From assembly GCA_034336665.1 (NCBI GenBank), contig JAPFBE010000002.1, forward strand, positions 34,079,406 through 34,143,405: 64,000 bases of DNA, in the 5' to 3' direction. This document shows positions 41,500-51,500 of the stretch, one piece after another. A program made the position numbers and the translations under genes. Below the pieces are notes generated by a model, which saw nothing but the letters and a program-made list of their open reading frames with translations, was not told the DNA's origin and ran no database searches. Each line of letters begins with the position of its first letter. Positions within the stretch are counted from its first letter, which is position 1. The stretch comes from Luscinia megarhynchos (Eukaryota; Chordata; Aves; Passeriformes; Turdidae).

Positions 41500-41762
41500 T
41501 GACTAGGAAAACAGGACCAAAGAATGGCACAGGAATCCCAGGCTCCAGTTCTGCCCCGGCCACTAACAACTTGGGTGACCTCAGGCAAGTCACACGACTG
41601 CTTTGCTCCCATCCTCCTCTTCTGACTTTTCTAGTTTGTAAAGGTCTTTGGGGCAGGGACAGTCACTTATGTGGTGATTGCACAGTACCAAACACAGCAG
41701 GACTCAGGAGCTCAATTAAGGCTTGTATTTACAAATATAAGTAAATAGTAATATAAATAGAA
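41500..41762 (+). mobile_element. MIR-like CORE-SINE relic
   Basis: The block CCACTAACAACTTGGGTGACCTCAGGCAAGTCACACG matches the MIR/CORE consensus in which a 'tgtgaccttgggcaagtcac' segment is diagnostic. It is followed by GTAAAGGTCTTTGGGGCAGGGACAGT, TTGCACAGTACCAAACACAG and an AAATATAAGTAAATAGTAAT tail, the kind of L3/CR1-shared 3' tail seen in old amniote SINEs. A tRNA-like 5' head is not clearly preserved. Confidence 0.72.
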
Positions 41763-41849
41763 GGCATTCTGCCTGCTCAGCACACTGCTGCTGCAGAGGA
41801 TTAACCCATTCCAGAAGTCCAATGTCTTCTTGACCGCTTTGATGCCAGG

Positions 41850-42110
41850 ACAAGATGCATAAAACATGCTACTCATTACTTTTAAAAAGCATTTGCATAA
41901 AATATATTGCTATATTTTACTACATTTTCCTGTTATGCAAGCCCACCTTTATGTGGTAAGATTTATTGCATGCTAAGATTTATTGACTTATTTCAGCATG
42001 GAAATGACTATTAAGATTGACCTGTCAGCAGTTTTTAATTTAATTGCTCTTTGATCCTTCAGCCTTGAACATATTTGCATTTGCAACTAAGCATCTCTTG
42101 GCAACACTTG
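41850..42110. promoter_or_regulatory. Candidate conserved regulatory block
   Basis: An AT-rich block has a dense set of motif-like words: ATTTGCAT octamer (POU) words at 41891 and 42073, a 12-bp direct repeat TAAGATTTATTG at 41957 and 41974 (HOX/CDX-like), TGACCTGTCAGC at 42018 (MEIS/TGIF-like) and CTTTGATC at 42049 (TCF/LEF-like). No transposon is recognisable. Function is inference from composition; conservation cannot be checked here. Confidence 0.3.
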
Positions 42111-45100
42111 TAGAGTATGGTAGAAGCAGTAGCTGAGGTGCAGAGTCCTAAGGAAGCCTGTGAGTTTCTCCATTTCTGGAGGTGGACCATATTGAGTTAC
42201 TGTAGGTTTTCAATCTCAATTTACCCTTACAAGCATGCTTTTGGGTGGCAATAATACTCCTTTCTTTCCATAATCTTTGAATCCTGCTCTGATTATAGAA
42301 TAGGTAGAATCTCAAAGGAAAAATTCCCAACCTGAAACCAAAACCAGATATATTTACATCTGCCCATATTCTATGTTCCCTGCCCACATAAAATGCACAG
42401 GCTTCATCCACAAGAGGAGGGGGATGAAACTTGTGGCCATTCTGCATGAAAATACGCCTTAGGTTGCTCTGTAATATACAGCAAAGGTCTGGAGGATTGA
42501 TGATTTCCATGGTGTTTATATGGAAATATATTACATAGCATCCTCCTCTGTGGAGAAAGCCAGCACTACTGCACAACCTAGTGCAAAACTGACCATTTGG
42601 AATCAGGTAGGATGATCAGGACTATCAAGGAGAATGAGGATGTGGAACTTCCCTCTCCTGGAATGAAAGACCTGCTCTGCTTCCCAGTTTGAACCTAGAA
42701 AAATTATCTCTAATGACAGATGCATAGGATAAAACTGGCAAGCTTTAACTTGTGTAGCTGGGCTTAGAACACTTTGTACGAAACATTGGCCCCAGTAGCA
42801 GTAAAGCAGTAATTTTACATAACACAGAATTGTTGCTAAATTATTCATCAACACGTAAAAATATAACTCTTTGCAGTTCTGCAGCACTGGCTGCCTGCAA
42901 ATTGCCTCTGACAGTTCCTTCCATAAGTTGGGAAGTTTGGAACATTAGCAGAGAGTCTAATGAATGAGGAGGCATGCACTGTGCAGGCAGCCAAACCACT
43001 GCTCTGTGTTTGGTGCTGCTGGTTGGGAACATGCCAGGTACACCCACCTCCTGAGCTGACTGAAGGACTGAGGGCTGGATTTTATCAGCAGAGGGTCTGT
43101 ACTGGTGAAAGTATTAGCCTAGTCTGGAGCATGTGAGCCCACCAGGTAGCTACCTCAGCAGAGATAGGTGCAGTTTCAGGATCTTGTTGGTAGAATTCAG
43201 ATCTATCAGTAGCTTTGGTGGACCTGATGATTACTGAGGCACCTCCTGCATGTTCTTTGCACTGTGAGATGTTGGTAGGGCAGGGAGGGCTGCAGCTCTT
43301 CGAATTACATGTGGCTTATTCCTAGGTTCTGTCAGAAGGTAGATGCATCCATTTCCCTCTTCCTTCACCATTATCATTACCTCTGGCTTAAGAAGATGAG
43401 ACTGTACTGGCTAGTTGGCACATACTGGATCACTCTCCACCTCAACTGTGGTCCACACTTGAAGCCTTTGCTCATTGTGCAGCACAGGCACTTGGTTTGC
43501 AGTCTTGAGAACTGGCTACATCAAACCCCATTTTGGCTTATCACAAGGCAAAAAAAAGCCCAAACCAGTGATACAACCCATCAGTGGTGCCACCCAAACC
43601 AGTACCCTCAAGTTGTGACCCACTCACCCGTGCCAAGCACTACTAGGGACAGATGCCAGTGCTTCTGACAGAAACCCCTCTGTTGAATGCATAGAACAAG
43701 ACAAAGGAAGCCCACGCCTGCTTGCACTGTGTTTGCTTTGTTCCTGTTACAGTAAACACAGGTTCTGATGTAGAAGACAAAAATGTTCCACATTCTTGTT
43801 CTTTCAATAAGGTTTCCTTTTCCAGCTCCTGACTTCAAACTGGACAGTAGTGTTTGTGTATGAATAAATGTCCTCTTTCAGTCTGGTGCTCAACTGCAGC
43901 ACCACTATGCTTTGTTCAGGGGAAAACCTTTTAGAGCTTCCAGCACAATAATGACCTCAGGAAAAGAGACATGGCACATGCATGTTTTTATCAGTTCACA
44001 GACAGAAAAAGGAAAGGGAAAAAAACCCAAAGGAAAAGAAATTGGCTGAAGATAGCATTATATGGAGCTGGATTTGACATTGCTTCCAGCAGTGACTGTA
44101 TAGCTGCTGTGACTGCGCCAAAACTCAGTCCCTGACTTTCTGGAAGTTCCTATTTTACAGGACAAAAAAAGCTACTGTTAAAAATGGAAAAGGATCCCGT
44201 GGTAAAGATGCTTTTTAAATTATTCCTGACCTTCTGAAATGACGAAGGAGACTCTGTGTGCACGTGCTCCTGTACATATGGAATGAGTGATGGGAGGGAA
44301 CAGACTATGGAAGTGAGCTTGTTCCTAAACTCCTTAAGTGTGAAAAACACAATATTCCTGTTAAGTAGTTCTATTTTCTCTCTCTTTTTGAAGTCTTCAA
44401 TACTGCACTAAATCAGAAACTGTTTAAACAAGAACAAAAAGTTGGTAGACAAACAGAGGATTGTGGGATTTTGATATCTGGTGCACCATCATGCAACCTA
44501 CTAGTATCTAAGAAAATTATATTTATCCAAAAATAGTTATATTTGGTAAAAATAACAAAAAAAAAAGGTACCTTTTTGCTTTTAGAAAGGGTCACCTATC
44601 TTACCATACTTTGATGAACAAACCTGAGAATGCAGCTACAGGTAAACTTTATCCAATCACAGGAAGCCATCAGCTATGAATCAAACTCCATGCCATACTC
44701 AGCAACAAAAAAGAAAAGCAGATCAAAATAGTGATGCATAAAATCCAGGTGAACACTACTTGAAAAATCAGGAAATTTTTTGCATTTTATGTTTAAAAAA
44801 GGACTTTACCATTGCAAAGGTAATTTTCTCCAAGTGAGGAAACACAATCATTACGGCAGCTAAAGCTATATAAGCATGGGCATGAAGTATTTTATTGTGT
44901 GTGCTCAGCAGCAACAAAAGGAGTAACAATGGGAATAGTCTAATAAATCTTAACAGAAGTCTCACAGGCAAAGCACGTTGGTACACATAATGTATATATA
45001 ACCCAACAGGGGATTAGAGATGAGAAACAATACACACAAATAAATACTTTACATATGTAAAAGTTGCTAATTAACGATTGTAGAAGACAACTATTTTTCA

Positions 45101-45404
45101 TATTGCACCAACAAAGAACTGATTTACAAACATTTCATTCAGACAAACTGATTCACATCAAGATTTGTGCAAATCTTGGGATTCAAATTAAACCTTGTGC
45201 TTAATGCTAAGCAGCACTCAACAATAGAACTGCTTCTTTCTTTTCTGGAGAGGTTAGAGGGAAAACTATCTCGTTTTCCATTGTTTCATAAATGCATCTC
45301 TTGTTCTCTTTCTTTCTCCTACACACTGATGAAGTGCCAATTTTTGGCTGTGGCAAATGTAGCATAAATAGTGCAAATCACTTGTATGAGCTGGGGAAGT
45401 TGAA

Positions 45405-45485
45405 CCCTGCCATGTTTGAAACTCTGTAGACTGATGTGCATGTCAAGAGGTCCTTTGGTCCAATTCTTTGCATGACTAACACTAA
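45405..45485 (-). mobile_element. Possible CR1 remnant
   Basis: TCAAGAGGTCCTTTGGTCCAATTCTTTGCA resembles, in reverse complement, the end of CR1 where AGGTCATCTGGTCCAACCCC is usual. Only about 50 bases can be matched by eye. Confidence 0.3.
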
Positions 45486-47239
45486 CAGGCTGTCTTTACA
45501 AAAAAAAATCTCTAATAAACTCCTCTAAGTCAAACAATTTGTGCAGACAATAACTATCATTTAAAATTAAATATCTAATCAGAGAGATCTAATGCTGATT
45601 TAATGGTTGAGGATTACTCTAAACTCAAGTTTTTAAAAAAAAGCTAAAAAAGGGGAGGAAAGAAGTAGAAAATTTTTTTTGAGACATAATATTAGATTTC
45701 TTTAAGCCCTGAACATTGAATTGTACCTGTACAATAAATAAAGACATCAACTACAAATCCTCCATTCAGTTTCCGTGGTGATGCCATTTTTTCCACTTAA
45801 TTTCAATCTCTTACTAAAAAAGAAAATATAAAGTGCTGGATGAATCAGGAATATATCTGAGTCTTCCCTCTGGCTGAACTGAGACAAGAGCATGTGGGGA
45901 CAATCTAGGTGTAGAGAACTGAGGAAAAGAGGAGCTCCCTATCCTTCCTGAAGTCCTTCAAGAAACAAAGGAGCTTGCAGACTGTGCCATGACAGGACGT
46001 GTCAGGGTGTAGCCTGGGCAACATGTACATCTCTACAGGCTGTGTACACAGGCTGTGTCTGCACTAGAAAACAGTGTAGGACAGTAAGAGCAGCCAGGCA
46101 GATGAAAGTACTTGGTGCTGAGAAGGCCATGTCTTTACCAGACACATTTCAGGGTTTTTCTTTTAACTAAGGATGAGCTAACCATTATTACTACTAAAAG
46201 CATGAACAGAAAGTTACTATATAGAAGGGTCATACCAGTAACTAGACTTCATTATAAATAGGTTTACAGTAAAATCTGCATTCACCTGGGGTTCAACTGA
46301 GCTCTTACCAAAGAGTTCAACAGCACCTGGATGACAGTTTAAGAGCAGACACAATTCCCATCATCATGAGAAGGGAATGAACACCCAGCCTAGGCTTCCT
46401 ACTTTAGATAGCTGAACTCCCACTCCACTTTTAGTTTGAGTTGTGCTTGAGCCATCAGGGTTTTTGTAATTTTTTTTTGCTGTCAAAGTGAAGATGACAT
46501 TTTATCTTGTAGCTGTTTTTATAGCTTTTACTCAGAAGTTTATCTATGAATAAAACTTAGAAATTTTAGTTCTATATAGTGCCAGCACCCAGAACCACAA
46601 CTTTTGCATTGTGAAAACCAGAGGATGCTATTGTCAAAAATTCCAGTTTTGAATCCCTTACATTGAAAAGTAAGTACTTATATAACTTATGACACTAAAA
46701 GGGAGTTAGGAAAAAGGGCTATGCACCCAGAACCTTCAGGCAACACTAATAACAAGAAGAAGAATAATAGATGCACTGAGATTTGCCTTGCAGCAGCCAG
46801 CCAAGGAAGGGAGTATTTGCTGCTGTGGGAAATATCTACAGCATCAAACTAATGAGTGACTGAATCCTTTCCTGTGATAGCATTTTCAATGTTAGTGCTT
46901 CTGATCTCCAGCACACCAAAAAGATTTCAAAGGCAAAAGAAGGATAACCACAATCAACAGAGGTGATCTCATTTATCTTATGGTGCAACCTTAATTCTGA
47001 ATATATAAGTCTTCCTAATGAGGAAATGGAACATTACCAGTATTCTATAATTGTTGAAATGTATATAGCTCACATATTGATCCTAGCTGGTGACTTCTAC
47101 TGCTCTTCTAAACTGTTAGTTGTGAGCACTTTCCTGGCTTGAGATATTTTATGTTAGACTTGAGATACTGAGCACAGCATAGTGATTTGCTAAAGTCCAT
47201 TTCTAGTTCTAAGTTCTTACACTAAATGGAAAATATTTG

Positions 47240-47277
47240 ACCAAAAAAAAGAAAAAGGAAAAAAAAAGAAAAGCACT
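47240..47277. repeat. A-rich tract beside the candidate COBL poly(A) site
   Basis: A runs with single G interruptions; on the minus strand this is a T-rich tract downstream of the AATAAA at 47313-47308. Confidence 0.9.
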
Positions 47278-47307
47278 TTTAAAGTCATGTCAGGTTTTGA
47301 TTTTGTT

Positions 47308-47313
47308 TTTATT
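47308..47313 (-). terminator. Candidate COBL polyadenylation signal AATAAA
   Basis: On the minus strand an AATAAA reads from 47313 to 47308. About 30-75 bases further on is a long T-rich tract (complement of the A-rich run 47240-47277), the usual position and composition of a downstream element. Cleavage would be expected about 15-25 bases past the hexamer. Confidence 0.5.
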
Positions 47314-48314
47314 TGTGGCACTAACAGACATCAATATTTTACAATATATAATATATAGTCACATTAAATGCAAATGGCTAAATATTCTCGTGCTTTCAAC
47401 AGTCCATAGCTATACATTTTAAATTTCAGCTTAAAGAAAAAATCTGCCACCACCGTAGTCTGTAATTATAAAAATGTAAATGTACAAACTTCCTCTTCTT
47501 CAGTTTCATTATAATATAGGAAATGTGAAAAAGAATTAATTTGTCCTTTTTAAGTTAATCAATTTAACGAAATATTTTCAAAATATGTACAACAACTACC
47601 AAAGTAGTTAACATCTGAAAAAGATGCTGCTATAAATACTTGTGAGACAACATACAACAGTCATACAAATTAGAAATCAAGGGCCAACTTGTTAATGACC
47701 TTTACAACAGACCACAAAAGTCCTGGTTTCTGATATAAACCAGCTCCTCTTCATTTTACAGTGCAGAATGAATTCTACTTCTTGGACCTCTATACTCTGA
47801 ATCGTATTTATAACCTTCACAGCCTGTTGCAAATAGAGATCCTTTAAGGTGGCTCAATATTTTGAAGTGCCATGTTTGTTACTAGGGTTCAGCATATCTC
47901 TGCACATTAGCATTCTATACTTCATATCCCATAAGTAACTTTTCAACAGACACTGTCTCACATTCATTATTGATTGCCTGCATTCTCAGAGCTCCAGCAA
48001 AGATACAAAGTTAATTTAATTTTAAAAACCAATGACCCCAGCACATAACAATTTGGGTACCATAACTTTTTCTTCTTGTGATTATGTTTTATAGATCTTT
48101 ACTCTGGTTTTCAGTCTAATCACTTACAGTCCTTCTTGAAATCAAAAAAGAAGCAAGTAAATAGTTTGAAATAGTTACATATTTTTAACAGCTGGAAACG
48201 AGTATTACTTTTCAGATAGCTAGCAAAGTTTTTAGTTTTGCCCATAAACACAATTAAGTATTAACACAGGACTGCACAGTGTTTATATTCTTATTAACCT
48301 GCCAACAAGAATAG

Positions 48315-48320
48315 TTTATT
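48315..48320 (-). terminator. Possible proximal polyadenylation signal
   Basis: An AATAAA hexamer stands on the minus strand about 250 nt after the COBL stop. The sequence beyond it includes GTTGGCAGG and later CTGTG, a weak downstream element. Use would give a short 3' UTR. Confidence 0.25.
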
Positions 48321-48565
48321 GGCAACCTTAAATATTCAGAGGCAAAACACAATTCCTTGGCACAGAAGCTTTACAGCAGAGCAACATATTTTCCCCTTAG
48401 AACCATTATGCAGGAACACACAGAAAATTAACTACAACTTATTTTGGCTTGTAGTCAAGAGAATAAACTAAACTTCTTGATGTTTTTTTGCCACTTCAGA
48501 CTTTGAATGATGATTATGGGTGCATACAAGGTTAGATTTTCCAGGTAGCTATTCTTTTACATGTT

Positions 48566-48583
48566 TCAAACGAGCAGAGGGAC
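48566..48583 (-). CDS. COBL: COBL terminal coding exon (18 coding bases)
   Basis: The last exon contributes only GTC CCT CTG CTC GTT TGA, that is VPLLV and stop. The preceding acceptor is TTTCTTTGTTACAG. Its first Val completes LRKV of WH2-3, so the protein ends KLRKVPLLV, the same C-terminus I recall for mammalian COBL. This short coding part lies 5.4 kb downstream of the previous exon and is followed by the 3' UTR. Identification rests on phase, splice signal and the family's C-terminus. Confidence 0.9.
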   Translation of the reverse strand, partial: VPLLV

Positions 48584-51500
48584 CTGTAACAAAGAAAAGC
48601 ACATGATCATTCAAGATATTTTTAAACCTCCAACTGTTGACATTGTTAACCAAACATTCTCCCATGGGGCTGTTTTCAAGCTTGGTCTCTTCATCTGCTC
48701 CTTGAGACTACTTAAGCTTATCTGCTTTTTTTTTTCCTAGCTATTTCACTTGGTCTAATGAAAAGTGCTATCCTTCCCTAAAAAACCCACACCTCATACA
48801 TCCTTAGGTATTATGTTTGCAATTGTGTTATTTCTGGAGCATAGGTGATGCATTTTTCTGTGAAATTCCTTCATTTTGTGGAATGAACAGAAGCCCAGGC
48901 AGAAAGTATGCAACCTCTGTCAGTCAAAATCTGTTCTGTATTGCTTAGCTGTCACTGGCCATAAAAATCAATTGATGAGCACTTTGCTTCCTGATTGCAT
49001 GAAGGAAACTCCCAGTGGCTTTGATTCAGGAAAACACTTAAACAAATGCTTATCTTCCTTCCCACTTCTTGGGTCATCTAAGCATATGCTAAATTTTAAA
49101 TACATATGCTAAGGTGCTCTTCCAAATCCAAAGTTACTGAGCTTTGATTTTATCAGAGAGATATACATTAAGGTCACCATAAAATAGGAATAATGTATTT
49201 GACCAAAGTCTAAATTCTCCATTTCGACCCTTACTCTTGAGGAAAAAAATAGGTCATGGTATAAATTATTAGCAAGGTGAAGAGTTCAAATTATGCTTTA
49301 TCTTCCATTTCAAGCAGAGTAACAGGATGCAAATGCCTGCCTCGCACTGCATGGGAACCAGAATCATTTTATAGGCTCATTTGACTACCTGTATATCAAG
49401 CTTGGCCAACCTTATCACTGGGCGTCCTGCCCCATTTCCAGCATACCAATGCCTACATCAACTATGGCTTTGAGTCTGTAATTTCTTTCATTGCACCCAC
49501 AGATACTGATGATAAGAAACAGTATTTGTTCATTCACTATTATACATCTCTGTTTATGTGAGAAGAATAGTCCACTGCTTGACATGAAGCTATGGAACTA
49601 GGCCATGCTTCCTAGAAGACACTCAAGATGCCATAATTCTGATCAATGCATTACTTGCTGACAACCAACTCCATATTATCCCAGAGGACACAGGGACTCA
49701 TTGCAATTGGTGCAGTAATTACCTTACCTGGCTCCTTTGGTTGCCAACAGAATGATACACTGCACGTATCAAGAGCTGACGTGACCTAATGCTGATGCCA
49801 AACATCACCATGAATGCTTGTGGGAGCTTATTTTTTAAAATCTCAGTGAAAAAACACAAAAGGCTACTTTGGTGCAACTCCAATCTTTATTGGAAAATAC
49901 AAGGAATCTGCAGAATCTCCCTTGAACATACCATTAAAAAGTGGTCGAAAGCAATCACTTTACCAAGAGCAACAGCTTGTTCTTCAGAGATATAACTTGC
50001 TTTCCCCACCATGTGCAGAGACATTCCCCTGCAATATTTCTACCAAATCCCTGGGTACAACTCTACCTAAAATGAGTGTATGGCATATAAGCTAAAGCAA
50101 CTTTTATAGCTTCCCTTTGTTGAGTAAAAATTTTAATCCTGCATGGACTTGTGCTGCAACTATACCTACAGCTAGACATCTAATGGGTTATTTGCATATG
50201 TAGTTATGGGTTTTTTCCTACAAATAATCATGGCAAATCCCAAGGCAAGTTACATAAACACAAAAATACACAGGCATTGATATAGAGAATTTCAGACATC
50301 TAGCTATATAATTTTGCATTTTATGAGATGGCAAATAGGAAGTTAAAAACTGCACATATAGATCTTAACTATATGAAACTGTTTGACAGAATTTAAGGAA
50401 AACACTAGTTCACTTTTAAAATCAGAACATCAAATGGTGCAGGTCTATGACCTGAGTTTTGTCCACCAGAATCAGCCAAAATTTGGTCTCAGATGAGCTG
50501 TTTACTTCCTAGAGCAGCTGATTCTCCTTTGCACGTGCAGCAGACCCCATGGCAGGGACAGCCTCCCTGCTAGTGAGACACGTTAATTTCTCATAGTAAC
50601 CACACCAGGACACCCATCATGGCTGGTGACTTTACTTGATGCCACCTCCCTGACTTGCTGTTGTACTTTGGCTGTGTTGAACACCTGCCAGGTTCCTTGA
50701 CAGACCATTTCAAAACTGAAGAAAAGGGTTGCTTCCTTGCACATTGTCATGTGTTCTCCAGGCTGGTAAATTCATCCCATTCCTGCAACACTTCTGTGTC
50801 TCCTTTGCTTTTGGGTAGGATCTGTAGTGTGATTTTATGGAAGGTCTCTGAACTACTCTGCACTGGGGATGAACATTTGACTGAGCAGGCTCAACTGGAC
50901 TTGTCACCTGAAAGAATTTTCCTTCAGGAGTCTGTGGACAGCAAAAGTGTGCAATAAAACAGAAGCCATTTCTTCAAAACAAAGAGTAATTTATTTGCCA
51001 AAACAGGCACAGTACCCCAAAAAATGGATTAAGGAAGAGTGAGGAGAGCTATGCATATACTGTCCTGCCTATACTTGGCATTTCCCTCAAGCATCTATTT
51101 CTGCTCTGGTTTCTTTTGGCTGACCCAATTAGAGACTGTGCTGTGCAGACCCTGACTCTCAGCTAAGCAAGGTCAGCCTGCAGCAACTTCTCTCCTCATT
51201 TCCTGCAGAGCGAATCTTTTAACCTTAAAGTTCGTGACTTTAGCAAACAGCTGTGTAATCAGGGGAGGAGTGGAGGAGCTGCCTTTTCACAGATATTGGT
51301 TGAGCTCAGATGTTTGTTGGGATGCTCCTTATCTAGGCAATTGGTTGCTTTTTACATTTGCTTCCCGTGACAACTACGTTTGATCTACTTCCATTGCAAC
51401 TAACCCCACATAAATAAGAACCGAGTCACACATAATTATGCAACACAGATTCTTCCCAGCTCTCTACAATATTAGCTAAATAAATGACTTTGCTGTCAGC

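Larger units (their letters stand above)
41763..47289. other. Noncoding sequence 3' of COBL
   Basis: The stretch holds the candidate regulatory block at 41850-42110, a doubtful CR1 remnant at 45405-45485 and, at its right end, the A-rich tract beyond the COBL poly(A) signal. No gene recognised. Confidence 0.65.
47290..48565 (-). other. COBL: Probable COBL 3' UTR
   Basis: This AT-rich stretch follows the COBL stop codon and ends near a canonical AATAAA (47313-47308) with T-rich sequence just downstream on the minus strand. The implied length of about 1.3 kb is plausible for COBL. A second AATAAA at 48320-48315, about 250 nt after the stop and followed by modestly GT-rich sequence, could be a shorter alternative end. 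The exact cleavage site is not visible. Confidence 0.55.

Noticed and set aside
42148..42576. Open frame of 142 codons on the minus strand
   Set aside because: No recognised domain, no retroelement similarity I could name, and no splice signals that build a gene.
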